Shown: positions 8,319 to 17,853, numbered from the stretch's first letter. The stretch is DNA of 64,000 nt from Alistipes sp. (GCA_017416915.1 JAFQAN010000006.1:1-64000); one strand, 5' to 3'. Made by a program: numbers and translations. The notes: a model not told the origin generated them from the letters alone.

Positions 8319-9107
8319 TTATCGCTTGCTGTATGCTGTGAGCATATCTACCAAGGTGATAGATGTATCCTCCATCTTAACTACCTGCGACTCGATCTTC
8401 GAGAGGATGTAGTTGAAGAATACCTGAAGAATAACAGCCGAGATAAGACCCATCAAAGTAGTCAAAAGAGCCACCTTGATACCACCTGCAACGACGGTAG
8501 GAGAAATGGTTGCCTGAGCCTGGATGTCATCAAATGCCTGAATCATACCAACAACGGTACCCATGAAACCGAGTGAAGGAGACAAAGCGATGAACAATGA
8601 AATCCAAGAAAGACCTGACTCCATATGACCCTGCTGAACTGAGCCGTAAGATACAACTGCCTTCTCAACAGCCTCCAAGCCCTGATCGTAGCGCATAAGA
8701 CCTTGATAGTAAATCGACGCGATAGGACCACGAGTGTTGCGGCAGAACTCCTTAGCAGCCTCAACGCCCTCCGAGTTGAGCAACTCCTCAACGCGAGCAA
8801 CGAACTTCTTGGTGTTGATCTGAGCAAAGGTCAAGTAGAGGATACGCTCGATAGCGATAGCCAAACCGAGAACCAAGCAGACAAGCACGGGAAGCATCCA
8901 CTCCCAACCACCTTCCAAGAACTTCTTCATCAAAGCGAAGTGCATAGGCTCGCCCTGCAAATCCTCAGTAGCCTCTGCCTCTGCCTCAGCCTCAACAGCG
9001 GGTGCAGCCTGCTCTACGGTCTGCTCCTGTGCGGGAGCCTCATCCTCTGCATAAGCAGCGCCAAATGACAATGTGGCAGCTGCCAAAACCAAAAATAATT
9101 TTTTCAT
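8319..9107 (-). CDS. exbB: MotA/TolQ/ExbB proton channel family protein
   Basis: ExbB-like channel of 262 residues. A signal-like hydrophobic start (1-20) is followed by an acidic linker rich in Ala and Glu (about 21-50). Three membrane segments lie near 70-90, 165-190 and 205-230; the second contains LSPSLGFMGTVVGMIQAF, the hallmark of the family. With the two ExbD proteins it forms the inner membrane motor that energises TonB-dependent import, relevant to SusC-type transporters such as the one at 31086. It is first in the operon. I found no clear promoter upstream. Confidence 0.92.
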   Translation of the reverse strand: MKKLFLVLAAATLSFGAAYAEDEAPAQEQTVEQAAPAVEAEAEAEATEDLQGEPMHFALMKKFLEGGWEWMLPVLVCLVLGLAIAIERILYLTFAQINTKKFVARVEELLNSEGVEAAKEFCRNTRGPIASIYYQGLMRYDQGLEAVEKAVVSYGSVQQGHMESGLSWISLFIALSPSLGFMGTVVGMIQAFDDIQAQATISPTVVAGGIKVALLTTLMGLISAVILQVFFNYILSKIESQVVKMEDTSITLVDMLTAYSKR

Positions 9108-9278
9108 AGTGTTTTGTTAAGTTAAAATTTGAAATTTTTAGTAGTTGTTATCTTTATTGGTTTTATTCATTTTTTTGCCTTACGCCCCTCTCACGCACGT
9201 ACGCGACGGCTGACCAAACCACACCAAACGGGTGGCGACAACCTCGCGAAGTACATATCAATCAAACCATTACGCTCT

Positions 9279-9315
9279 AAAAGAGTCCTCTACACTCAGC
9301 AAAAGCACTCTTTTT
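9279..9315 (-). terminator. Possible terminator of the asparaginase gene
   Basis: AAAAGAGT and ACTCTTTT form an 8-bp stem with a 20-base loop; on the minus strand the second arm ends in TTTTA. The loop is large and the T-run short, so this is only a suggestion. Confidence 0.35.
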
Positions 9316-9367
9316 GAGACATTTTACAGTGCGAAATTTACAAATTATTTTCGTAAAATGCAACCCT

Positions 9368-10405
9368 TTACAGAGTAAATTCGCCACGCAGCGGACGACG
9401 CATCAAGCTAAGTGTTTCCGATAAAGGCAAATTTTTGCCCAAAACGTACATTAACTTAGTAACTGCCGCCTCGATTGTCATATCGTGTCCCGACACCACG
9501 CCAGCCTCTTGCAATGCTAAACCTGTCTCGTAGAGGTGCATCTGCACAGCACCATCCTTACACTGCGACACATTTACCACAACAACGCCGCGTTCGATGC
9601 TCTCCTTTACCAAATCGACAAACCACTGCGACGTGGGGGCATTACCAGCGCCATAGGTCTCCAAGACAACGCCGCGCGCACCACTCTCCAACAGCATAGC
9701 ACGCAACACCGAGGGTCGTATACCAGGGAAGAGCTTAACCACAACCACATCGTTCGAGAGCGACTCGCTGATACGGAACTCGTCCGAAAAGTCGGGCGCA
9801 TAGGGGGCAATAGCCGATGTATTATACTGAATATTAACGCCTACGTCTGCCAACGGAGCGTAGTTGAACGATGCAAAGGCGTTAAGCGCCTCGGCACTAA
9901 ACTTCGTGGTGCGGTTGCCGCGGAACAGCTTATTTTGGAAGTAGAGAGCCACCTCTGGCACGAGGGGTGCGCCATCGTCGTTACGCGCTCCTGCAATCTC
10001 GATAGCCGTGATAAGGTTCTCTCTGCCGTCGGTACGTAGTATGCCGATAGGAATTTGGCTACCAGTGAAGATTACGGGCTTCGAGAGGTTTTCGAGCATA
10101 AAGCTCAGTGCCGACGCCGAGTAGGACATCGTGTCGGTGCCGTGAAGGATGACAAAGCCATCGTAGCGCGAGTAGTTATCGCGGATGATACGTGCCATAT
10201 CCACCCAGTTCTCCACCGATACGTTCGAGGAGTCGATAGGGGGCTTTATGGTAAATACCTCAATATCGACATTGAGTCGCTTCAACGAGGGGAACTCCTC
10301 ATATATACCGCTAAAATCGAAGGGGACGAGCGCCCCCGTAGCCTCATCGGTCTTCATACCGATAGTACCACCGGTATATATAATAAGTATCGAAGATCGT
10401 CTCAT
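9368..10405 (-). CDS. ansA: Type I L-asparaginase
   Basis: A cytoplasmic enzyme (345 residues) that hydrolyses asparagine to aspartate and ammonia. The two catalytic threonine motifs are present: TGGTIG (residues 11-16) and HGTDTM (88-93). FTGSQIPIG and the C-terminal ETYGAGN are also as in the family. There is no signal peptide, which fits type I. A longer reading from ATG 10438 is rejected because the promoter at 10446-10474 puts the RNA start at about 10439. The gene appears to be transcribed alone. Confidence 0.93.
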   Translation of the reverse strand: MRRSSILIIYTGGTIGMKTDEATGALVPFDFSGIYEEFPSLKRLNVDIEVFTIKPPIDSSNVSVENWVDMARIIRDNYSRYDGFVILHGTDTMSYSASALSFMLENLSKPVIFTGSQIPIGILRTDGRENLITAIEIAGARNDDGAPLVPEVALYFQNKLFRGNRTTKFSAEALNAFASFNYAPLADVGVNIQYNTSAIAPYAPDFSDEFRISESLSNDVVVVKLFPGIRPSVLRAMLLESGARGVVLETYGAGNAPTSQWFVDLVKESIERGVVVVNVSQCKDGAVQMHLYETGLALQEAGVVSGHDMTIEAAVTKLMYVLGKNLPLSETLSLMRRPLRGEFTL

Positions 10406-10445
10406 AACAATCGCTCGTACGGCGTTAGTGCCGCACATATCCTTA

Positions 10446-10474
10446 CAAAGATACGAAAAATTTTAGAAACACAA
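10446..10474 (-). promoter_or_regulatory. Promoter of ansA
   Basis: On the minus strand TTG (10474-10472), 18 bases, then TATCTTTG (10453-10446). It decides the start codon of ansA at 10405. Confidence 0.65.
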
Positions 10475-10558
10475 CCCTTCAAGAGCGATAATTTTCACAC
10501 CCCAAAACATTTATACTATGAGGAGTGGGCTGAGAGGACGTATCAAGGGGGCGGTAAA

Positions 10559-10618
10559 AGAAGATTAAAGGGTAGTTAAAGGGCAGTCAAGGGGTAGTCA
10601 AGAGATAATCAAAGGATG
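10559..10618 (+). repeat. Degenerate 11-bp tandem repeat
   Basis: About five imperfect units of the form AGTTAAAGGGT/AGTCAAGGGGT lie between ansA and tatD. No coding potential is apparent. Confidence 0.5.
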
Positions 10619-10636
10619 TGGTCGCCAATAGGCTGA

Positions 10637-11413
10637 CTACAAAGAGAATAGCTCCGTAGCATTTTTCGTTGTGAGAAAATCTACCCTATCCGCCGCGACG
10701 CCGTGCAGCTCAGTAATCTTATCGCGCACAAACGCCACGTATGCCGACTCGTTACGCTTGCCACGATGCGGCACTGGGGTAAGGTACGGGCAGTCCGTTT
10801 CGAGCAATATACGCTCCAACGGCATCTCTGCCACAACTGCACCCAAACCACTATTTTTGAAGGTTACGACACCACCCACGCCGAAGTAAAAATCGCCCAT
10901 CGAGGCAATCTTGCGGTAGGTGTCGATGCTGTCGGCGTAGGCGTGAAAGACACCTCTAAGACCACGCCCACGATACGTAGCAACGGCATCCAACATCTCA
11001 TCGTATGCCGAGCGGGTATGCAGCACCACGGGGAGGTTGTGCCTCAAAGCCAGCTCCAATTGGGCGTGCAACACCTCGCGCTGCTCGCGGTAGAAGTCGC
11101 GACTCCAATAGAGGTCGATACCTATCTCACCCACACCATATAGACGCATAGGTGGCTCTTGAAGCAGTCGCTCGACCATATCCACCTCGTCCCTCCAACG
11201 CGAATTATCGTTTACCGAGGTGGGGTGCAGACCCGCCATAGGGTGGCAAAAATCGGGGTACTCGGCAGCAAGCGAGAACATCCTATCACGGCTCTCGGAG
11301 TCGATGTCGGGCAACATAAGGCACTCAACACCCGCCTCGCGGGCGCGCTGTAACGCTGCTGCACGGTCATCGTCGAACTCCTCGGCGTATATGTGTGAAT
11401 GGGTATCAATCAT
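10637..11413 (-). CDS. tatD: TatD-family metal-dependent hydrolase
   Basis: A TIM-barrel nuclease family protein (258 residues) that uses two metal ions; family members degrade DNA from the 3' end. Metal ligands are visible in the N-terminal DTHSHIY, in GEIGID, in LHTR and in the C-terminal LLETDCPYLTP. ATG 11413 places DTHSH at the usual position; an in-frame ATG at 11431 would overlap dprA by 14 bases. It is the last gene of a minus-strand run MATE-dprA-tatD with very short gaps. Confidence 0.92.
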   Translation of the reverse strand: MIDTHSHIYAEEFDDDRAAALQRAREAGVECLMLPDIDSESRDRMFSLAAEYPDFCHPMAGLHPTSVNDNSRWRDEVDMVERLLQEPPMRLYGVGEIGIDLYWSRDFYREQREVLHAQLELALRHNLPVVLHTRSAYDEMLDAVATYRGRGLRGVFHAYADSIDTYRKIASMGDFYFGVGGVVTFKNSGLGAVVAEMPLERILLETDCPYLTPVPHRGKRNESAYVAFVRDKITELHGVAADRVDFLTTKNATELFSL

Positions 11414-11417
11414 AGCA

Positions 11418-12515
11418 CTAAATCTTTTCATATTTGCGCCCCGCGAGGCAGCGTATGACGCCTTTTAGCTCCAACTCCATAATGACCATAGACAGCTCGC
11501 CAAAGCTCATCGAGGAGCGCGCCAACAGCGTATCCATATCAATTGTCTGCTCCGAGGAGATGATGTCGTAGATACGACTTTGGGCATCGGTAAGTTGCAA
11601 CGTTTCGCTCTCCGTACAGCTCTGCGTCGGCACGGAGCATTGCCAGCCTACATCTTCGAGGACATCGGCGGCGGTAAGCACTAAGCGCGCCTTGCCCGTG
11701 CGGATAAGGTTATTTGAGCCAAATGAGGCGCTATCCGAAGCGCGTCCAGGCAGCGCTAAGACCACACGATGGTAGCTATCGGCGATGTCTGCCGTGGCGA
11801 GTGAGCCTCCCGAGGCGGGCGACTCGGCAACGAGCGTCGCCGCCGAAAGACCCGCGATAATGCGGTTACGAGCGAGGAAGAATGTGCCGTTTTGGCGCGT
11901 TGCGGAGTGCAGCTCGCTCACTATCGCGCCTCCATTTCGTAAAATATCGTCGGCAAGTGAGCGGTGTGCAGCGGGTGTAACATCGGGTAGGGCGTTGGCA
12001 ACGACAGCAACGGTACGTACGCCGTGTGCAAGCGCGGCGCGGTGTGCCGCAGCATCGACACCGTATGCCAACCCGCTAACAACAACCAAGTCATCGACCA
12101 TCGTGGCGAGGTCGCCGACAAGCGACGTGGTGATATGCTGTCCGTGGGGCGTCATCGCACGTGTACCCACCACCGAGAGCATACTCCCCGCGAGCGCCGT
12201 AACATCGCCACACACAAACAGCACGTGCGGACGGTCGGGCGTATCGCGCAGCAGCGATGGATACTCCTCGTCGGTAGCGGCAAGGGCGCGTATGTTGTGC
12301 TTGCGACAATACTTTATCTCACGCTCCGCCAGAGACATACCCTCGCGCGCGAGTATGCGTTCGGCAAGCTCCGTGCGTAGCCTTGCCCCCTCGATAAGCT
12401 CTGCGCGCGACGCGCCAAAGAGCGCCTCGGCACTACCGAAATAGTCGATGAGGTGTGCAGCACCGCGGCTACCAATGCCACGCGTAAAGAGCAGAGCGAA
12501 ATCTTCGATGGTCAT
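11418..12515 (-). CDS. dprA: DNA-processing protein DprA
   Basis: DprA/Smf (365 residues) protects incoming single-stranded DNA and loads RecA during natural transformation. The N-terminal helical domain is followed by the Rossmann-like domain: VVGTRAMTPHG, VVSGLAYGVDAAAHRAAL, then ESPASGGSLATA and ALPGRASD, all standard. A C-terminal winged-helix part (about 300-365) is present. It lies 14 bases after the MATE gene and 4 bases before tatD, so it is probably co-transcribed with both. No other competence gene is in the window. Confidence 0.94.
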   Translation of the reverse strand: MTIEDFALLFTRGIGSRGAAHLIDYFGSAEALFGASRAELIEGARLRTELAERILAREGMSLAEREIKYCRKHNIRALAATDEEYPSLLRDTPDRPHVLFVCGDVTALAGSMLSVVGTRAMTPHGQHITTSLVGDLATMVDDLVVVSGLAYGVDAAAHRAALAHGVRTVAVVANALPDVTPAAHRSLADDILRNGGAIVSELHSATRQNGTFFLARNRIIAGLSAATLVAESPASGGSLATADIADSYHRVVLALPGRASDSASFGSNNLIRTGKARLVLTAADVLEDVGWQCSVPTQSCTESETLQLTDAQSRIYDIISSEQTIDMDTLLARSSMSFGELSMVIMELELKGVIRCLAGRKYEKI

Positions 12516-12529
12516 AATTGCCTATATCT

Positions 12530-13981
12530 CTATTTTGTGCGGCGCAGGTCGCGCTCCATACGTCTGAGCTTACGTACCTGCACTATCAGCAGTGTGCCTG
12601 CAACGACAATCGCAGCGCTATCGGCGATAGGCATCGACATCCAGGCACCCATAGCGCCATACTTCGGCGCGAGAATCGCAAGCAACGGAAGTAGGAACAA
12701 CAGCTGACGTGTAGTCGAGAGAAACATTGCCAACGGCGCACGACCGATATATTGGAAGAAGCTACCTGCAACAATCTGAAAGCCGACAAACGGAAAGACC
12801 AACATCGCCACACTCAAACCCTGAGCCACAACATCGACCATAGCCTTATCGGCAGCACCATTGCTCGAATCAACAAACAGCGACGCCACCTGCGTAGGGA
12901 AGAAGTAGCCTATCAAAAAGGCAACCGTCGTAACGCACGTAGCACATATAATCGTATATTTAAGCACCTTAATAACGCGGTCATACTGCTTTGCTCCGTA
13001 GTTATAGCCCACGATAGGCTGCATACCCTGATTGAAGCCCTGCACAACCATTATAAAGAGTAGTAGCACACGGTTCATAATACCGTAAGCTCCCACATAC
13101 ACATCGCCGACATTACCGTCAAACGTCGCCGCCTGAATGACATCATCGGCACCCGTACCGCCATACTCCAACAGCGCAGTGTTCATAAAGCGTGTAACGA
13201 ACGAGGCGCAGAGGTTGAGCAGAAACGGCGCCATACCTATCGAGATTATAGCCACGACGATACGTCTATTGAAACGGAAGCTCGCGCGCTTAAAGCGCAG
13301 AAAACTCGACGGCGCAGTATAGTGGTGTATCTGCACCAGTAGAGCGACGCTCTGCGCGATGACCGTAGCCCACGCCGAACCCTTGACGCCCCATCCGAAG
13401 CCGTAGATAAACAGTGGGTTAAGCACCAAGCATATGGCCATCGCCATAAGCATTATATACATCGCCTTACGCGGATAACCCGAGGCACGAAGCTGCTCGT
13501 TAAGACCCAAGTAGAGGTGCGTAACGATATTACCGAACATAATAATCTGCATAAAGTCCCGCGCATACTGCAACGTCTGCTCCCCAGCATCGCCGCCCGA
13601 GAAGAAGTATAATATAGGGTCGAGGAATAACAAGAAAATGAGCATTATAGCCACGCCAAGTACGAGGTTTAGCAGCACAGCATTACCCAATATATGCTCC
13701 GCAGCGCGCTTATTACCCTCGCCCAGACGTATCGAGATACGAGCAGCAGCGCCCACACCCACCATAGCGCCAAAGGCGGAGGCTATGTTCATAATAGGCA
13801 ACGTGATAGCCATACCTGCAATAGCTGCACCGCCCACACCATTACCGATAAAGATGCTATCGATGATGTGGTACAGCGATGACGACGCCATAGCGATAAT
13901 CGCAGGGATAGCGTAACGCGCAAGGAGCTTTCCCAACGAGTCGCTACCCAACGAAATGGTACTATTTTGTTCTGCTGTCAT
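12530..13981 (-). CDS. MATE-family efflux transporter
   Basis: An inner membrane protein of 483 residues with about twelve hydrophobic segments arranged as two similar halves, as in multidrug and toxin extrusion exporters driven by Na+ or H+. The first helix region ends with HIIDSIFIGNGVG, and the family pattern around GFNQGMQPIVGYNYGAKQ is clear. Substrate is unknown. It is first in the run with dprA and tatD. Confidence 0.92.
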   Translation of the reverse strand: MTAEQNSTISLGSDSLGKLLARYAIPAIIAMASSSLYHIIDSIFIGNGVGGAAIAGMAITLPIMNIASAFGAMVGVGAAARISIRLGEGNKRAAEHILGNAVLLNLVLGVAIMLIFLLFLDPILYFFSGGDAGEQTLQYARDFMQIIMFGNIVTHLYLGLNEQLRASGYPRKAMYIMLMAMAICLVLNPLFIYGFGWGVKGSAWATVIAQSVALLVQIHHYTAPSSFLRFKRASFRFNRRIVVAIISIGMAPFLLNLCASFVTRFMNTALLEYGGTGADDVIQAATFDGNVGDVYVGAYGIMNRVLLLFIMVVQGFNQGMQPIVGYNYGAKQYDRVIKVLKYTIICATCVTTVAFLIGYFFPTQVASLFVDSSNGAADKAMVDVVAQGLSVAMLVFPFVGFQIVAGSFFQYIGRAPLAMFLSTTRQLLFLLPLLAILAPKYGAMGAWMSMPIADSAAIVVAGTLLIVQVRKLRRMERDLRRTK

Positions 13982-14076
13982 CCTATAATTATCATTTATG
14001 CGCTAACGCCACCTCTATGGTATTTGTAAGGAGCAAATTGTCTTCTGTCGTTCGCAAAATACCTCTTTGAGCCTAA

Positions 14077-14487
14077 CTACTCCTCTTGGGGTGTCAAAAA
14101 CGGCATTTCCATTCTCTTGAAAGCCTTACCTCCTTCATCTCCCTCTCCATATCGCCACATCTGCCCCGTGTGAACATTCAGTAAAAAGCATATCCTTGAA
14201 TCGGTAGCACTCATATAAATTTGATAGTTTACTATAGTTGTATCTACCGCATCTGCATCCTCTCGTATTATCTCAACAAAGCCTCTTCTTTTACCCTTAT
14301 ACTTCCATACCCTACCTGCAAATTTATCAACAAGTAAAGATTGAGAACTATCCGTTGGAGCCTGCACAAATTCATACCTCACATCAGAGAGTTGTGTGGT
14401 TACAGCTGGACGCCCACTACCCACCTGAGCCTCTGCTTCAAGTGCAATAAAGCACAAGGCAACGAATATAAGTATAATTCGCTTCAT
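14077..14487 (-). CDS. Small exported protein of unknown function
   Basis: A protein of 136 residues with a clear signal peptide (MKRIILIFVALCFIALEAEA, cleavage near residue 20). The mature part is mostly beta-like, with two similar stretches: DKFAGRVWKYKGK and NVHTGQMWRYGEG, which look like a repeated small motif. The longer frame from 14556 is rejected because ATG 14487 directly precedes the signal peptide. A promoter-like TATCTTTG lies about 100 bases upstream. No family is recognised. Confidence 0.72.
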   Translation of the reverse strand: MKRIILIFVALCFIALEAEAQVGSGRPAVTTQLSDVRYEFVQAPTDSSQSLLVDKFAGRVWKYKGKRRGFVEIIREDADAVDTTIVNYQIYMSATDSRICFLLNVHTGQMWRYGEGDEGGKAFKRMEMPFLTPQEE

Positions 14488-14588
14488 AATCCTACATGTA
14501 TTTATTTTACCTATCGCTTGCTGCGAACGCCCACAACTATAACGCTCAATAGACATAGCAAGGTATTTATTTTACTCTTTTACGGCGA

Positions 14589-14596
14589 CAAAGATA
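14589..14596 (-). promoter_or_regulatory. -7 element upstream of the small exported protein gene
   Basis: TATCTTTG on the minus strand (14596-14589), overlapping the end of the phosphopantetheinyl transferase region. A matching -33 TTTG is not clear at the expected distance. Confidence 0.45.
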
Positions 14597-14601
14597 CCAA
14601 A

Positions 14602-15177
14602 TTACTTGGCGTGCGCTAACGCCACAACCAAATTTTCGGCAGGATGCGATATTTCGACCTCGACACTATGCTCTCCGACCAAACATCCTACCGCCACGCC
14701 ACGCTCAGCGTCGTAGCGCTCGATACGCAGGTCGCTCAAAAGCTCTATACCCCGCACACCATAGTACTTAAACATCGCCTCCTTAGCACTCCACACCGCT
14801 GCCGACCACCACTTCTCGGACGATAGCGACGCCTCACTATCACTCATATAGCGCGACTGCACACGGTCGAAGTCCCTATCTATAAGCTCCACATCGACGC
14901 CAACCCTACAATCGGCAATAGCCACCGCCACGCAGCCGCGGGCGTGCGACACACTTATATATATATTAGGGGTATCAACAATGGGGGCGCCCACCTCGTC
15001 ATAATCTATGACAACATCGCGTCCAAGCTCTCGACGCACCACCCTACGCCACGCCAGATGCTCAGCACGGCGACGCTCATTCTGAAAGCGCGATGCCGAG
15101 GCAATATCCTGCGCCGTGAGCAGCACATCGCAACAGGCATATAGCGGCGCTACCTCCTCTATGAAGAGCTTAACCAT
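14602..15177 (-). CDS. 4'-phosphopantetheinyl transferase superfamily protein
   Basis: A protein of 191 residues that transfers the phosphopantetheine arm of CoA to a serine of a carrier protein. The magnesium-binding GVDVE (93-97) and WSAKEAMFKYYG (129-140) are both present, as in the Sfp-type two-domain form. YISVSHARG lies before them as expected. ATG 15177 gives an 8-base overlap with gldE; an upstream ATG at 15186 is possible. The carrier substrate is not evident from the neighbours. Confidence 0.88.
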   Translation of the reverse strand: MVKLFIEEVAPLYACCDVLLTAQDIASASRFQNERRRAEHLAWRRVVRRELGRDVVIDYDEVGAPIVDTPNIYISVSHARGCVAVAIADCRVGVDVELIDRDFDRVQSRYMSDSEASLSSEKWWSAAVWSAKEAMFKYYGVRGIELLSDLRIERYDAERGVAVGCLVGEHSVEVEISHPAENLVVALAHAK

Positions 15178-16453
15178 CGACCTCAACCTTTACCTTATCG
15201 ACACGTCGTCCATCCATCGTAGCGATGAAGAAGCGCACACCGTGTGCCGAAAGCTCGTCTCCGCGGCGCGGCAGGTCGCGTTTAAGCTCCATCATAAGAC
15301 CCGCCAACGTCTCGGCATGCCCCTCGACATCCGAGAAGGTCTCCTCGTCGAAGCCTAACGCTCGCTCAAACTCGCCAATATGTATCTTAGCATCAAAGAT
15401 ATAGGTGTTTTCGCCTATCTTCTCGTAGAGGCGCTCCTCGTCATCACTCTCGTCGGTAATCTCGCCCACGACCTCCTCCAACACATCCTCCAACGACACC
15501 AAGCCCTGCGTAGCGCCATACTCATCGACGACGATGGCGATATGTATCTTCCTCTTTTGGAAAGCCTTTAACAGGTCGTCAATCATCATATGCTCAGGGA
15601 CGAAGTAGGGCTTGCGCAGCAGGCTCTGCCACTCGAAATCGCGTCCCTCGGAGATATGCGGCAACAAATCCTTGACATACAGCACGCCGCGCACATCGTC
15701 CAAGTCGTCGCCATAGACTGGAATACGCGAGTAGCCCGTCTCGACGATGACCTTACGCACAGCGTCGTAGTCGGCATCGTACTCTATACCCGTTATATCG
15801 ACGCGCGAGTGCATAATCTCCACAACCTCGGTATTTCCGAAGCTGATGATGCCCGACAACATCTTCTGCTCCTCCTCCGAGCCTGTCTCCGTCAAATCGA
15901 CAGCATCGGCAAGCTCCTCAATAGAGATTTCGGCACTCTTCGACGCAAAGCGGCTCACGTGGCGGCTGGTGCGCATAAGCACAAACGCCAGCGGATACAA
16001 CGCCCAACGGAAGAATTTGAACGGCACGGAGAATATACGCGCCATCTTCACGGGGTTGCTCTGCGTAAAGACCTTGGGCATAATCTCGCCAAAGAGCAAC
16101 AGGATAAAGGTTACAACGACGGTCTTGATAAGGAAGTCCGAGATGCCCGTCAGGTCGGGTAGCAGGATGTCTATAATCTGTGCCGAGATAATTACCAAAC
16201 AGATGTTTACCAGATTGTTAGCCACTAATATAGTAGCCAACAGTCGGTCGGTATTATCCAACAACGACAACACTCGCTGCGACGCAGCATCGCCACGTGC
16301 CTCAAAATCCTCAATATCGGCACGCGTAAGCGAGAAGAATGCCACCTCCGAGCCTGATGCTATTGCCGAGAAGACAATAAGCACAAGGGCGATAAGCAGT
16401 TTGACGATAAGTTCGCCAATATCAATGTTTGTAACAAGTAGCTCCATCATCAA
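15170..16453 (-). CDS. gldE: GldE-like CNNM/CorC transporter-associated protein
   Basis: A membrane protein of 427 residues of the hemolysin C/CorC family. The CNNM membrane domain (about 1-190) contains SGSEVAFFSLTRADIE. A pair of CBS domains follows (about 215-330, with DDVRGVLYVKDLL and VVDEYGATQGLVSLED), then a C-terminal CorC_HlyC domain (about 345-427). The family includes the gliding-associated GldE, but in non-gliding Bacteroidales it is a common membrane protein perhaps linked to Mg2+ handling. It begins 15 bases after ftsZ ends and overlaps the transferase gene, so the three may share a transcript. Confidence 0.85.
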   Translation of the reverse strand: MMMELLVTNIDIGELIVKLLIALVLIVFSAIASGSEVAFFSLTRADIEDFEARGDAASQRVLSLLDNTDRLLATILVANNLVNICLVIISAQIIDILLPDLTGISDFLIKTVVVTFILLLFGEIMPKVFTQSNPVKMARIFSVPFKFFRWALYPLAFVLMRTSRHVSRFASKSAEISIEELADAVDLTETGSEEEQKMLSGIISFGNTEVVEIMHSRVDITGIEYDADYDAVRKVIVETGYSRIPVYGDDLDDVRGVLYVKDLLPHISEGRDFEWQSLLRKPYFVPEHMMIDDLLKAFQKRKIHIAIVVDEYGATQGLVSLEDVLEEVVGEITDESDDEERLYEKIGENTYIFDAKIHIGEFERALGFDEETFSDVEGHAETLAGLMMELKRDLPRRGDELSAHGVRFFIATMDGRRVDKVKVEVDG

Positions 16454-16468
16454 TCGTTAAAGTACACC

Positions 16469-17830
16469 TTAGAAGAGCGAACCACCAACATCCGATGTGT
16501 TGCTCTCCACCGCATCCTCCTTCTGCTGTGGCGCAGGGCGGAACATAGTACGTGTCTGAGTCTCGCTCTCGGCAGCAAACGTAGCACCATCACGCACGTA
16601 GGCAGGCTGCAACATCTGTATCTTCAACTGCTCGTAGCGACCCTTCGACGGCGTGATAGTGGGAATGTCGTGCGGCATAGGCTGCACAGGCTGTGTAGAG
16701 GGCTTGGCAGCAATACCACCCGTATTTCCACCCACAGACACCTTGTTCTTGAACATTTCGCCGTCGTCAAATGGCTTCTGCTCGCCGAGGTTATAGCCAT
16801 CGGCAAAGCCCGTAGCAACAACAACCAACTCCAACTCATCGTCCGCCAACCACGGCTTCTGGCAAGCACCCCAGATAATGTCGGCAGCGTGAAGGTTGCC
16901 ATCCTCATCCTTGTAGCTTGCGTTCTGCTGTATGTGGGTCATTGCCAACGTAACATCCTCGTGTGTGATGTTGTTCAAATCCGACACGGCGAAGTTAAGC
17001 AGTATGTTTTTCGCCCCTGCGATGTAGTTGTTGTCGAGCAGAGCCGATGTTAATGCGCGCTCGGCAACCTGCACGGCACGGTCCTCGCCCGCCGCCGTAA
17101 CCACCGACATAAGCGTACGTCCGCTCTTGCGCATAACGCGGCTGACATCGGCAAAATCGACACGTACCAGCGCCACCTCGACAGTGATAAGCTCGGCGAT
17201 ACCCTTCGTCGCCATACCCAGCACCTCGTCAGCCTTGCCGAAGGCCTCTTTAAGCTGTAACTTACCATACATCTGCATCACCTTCTCGTTGTCGATGATA
17301 AGAATGGCATCTACCCACTGCTTCAACTCTTCGAGACCCTTCAACGCCTGCTCGTAGCGCGTAGGACCCTCCATACGCAGAGGCATCGTAACTACCGCCA
17401 CGGTGAGGATATTAAGCTCGTTGGCGAGCTTCGCGATGATGGGCGACGCACCCGTACCCGTACCACCACCCATACCTGCGGCGATGAAGAGCATACGTGT
17501 ATCCGACGTGGTGAGCAGGCTACGTAGCTGCTCCTCGCTCTCTATGGCGAGCTTGCGGCCAATCTCGGGGTCGTTACCAGCACCCTCGCCAGGACCCATC
17601 TGTATCTTGTTGGGGACATTGCAGTTATCCAAAGCCGCCTTATCGGTATTGCAAGCAACGAAGTTTACTCGCTCGATATTCATCGTCTGCATGTGGTGTA
17701 CTGCATTGCCACCAGCACCACCAACACCCGCAACCATAATCTTCGAGGCGGGGTCGAGTTTAAGGTTTGAGAGCTTATCGCCAGCAACAGCCACCAACAG
17801 CTCGTCCGTCGCTATATTATTTGTATTCAT
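16469..17830 (-). CDS. ftsZ: Cell division protein FtsZ
   Basis: The tubulin-like GTPase (453 residues) that forms the division ring. VAGVGGAGGNAVHHM is the start of the GTPase fold, and the signature GGGTGTG lies at 121-127. The T7 loop that completes the active site of the next subunit reads LVRVDFADV (221-229): both Asp residues are kept, but the usual Asn is Arg223. The nucleotide-contact strand reads TMPLRMEG instead of the usual TxPFxFEG. A long linker from about 330 ends in QPAYVRDG, probably the counterpart of the C-terminal FtsA-binding peptide, and 35 further residues follow. It is downstream of ftsA with a 23-base gap. Confidence 0.95.
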   Translation of the reverse strand: MNTNNIATDELLVAVAGDKLSNLKLDPASKIMVAGVGGAGGNAVHHMQTMNIERVNFVACNTDKAALDNCNVPNKIQMGPGEGAGNDPEIGRKLAIESEEQLRSLLTTSDTRMLFIAAGMGGGTGTGASPIIAKLANELNILTVAVVTMPLRMEGPTRYEQALKGLEELKQWVDAILIIDNEKVMQMYGKLQLKEAFGKADEVLGMATKGIAELITVEVALVRVDFADVSRVMRKSGRTLMSVVTAAGEDRAVQVAERALTSALLDNNYIAGAKNILLNFAVSDLNNITHEDVTLAMTHIQQNASYKDEDGNLHAADIIWGACQKPWLADDELELVVVATGFADGYNLGEQKPFDDGEMFKNKVSVGGNTGGIAAKPSTQPVQPMPHDIPTITPSKGRYEQLKIQMLQPAYVRDGATFAAESETQTRTMFRPAPQQKEDAVESNTSDVGGSLF

Positions 17831-17853
17831 ACTCTTAGTCTGATTTTTAAGTT

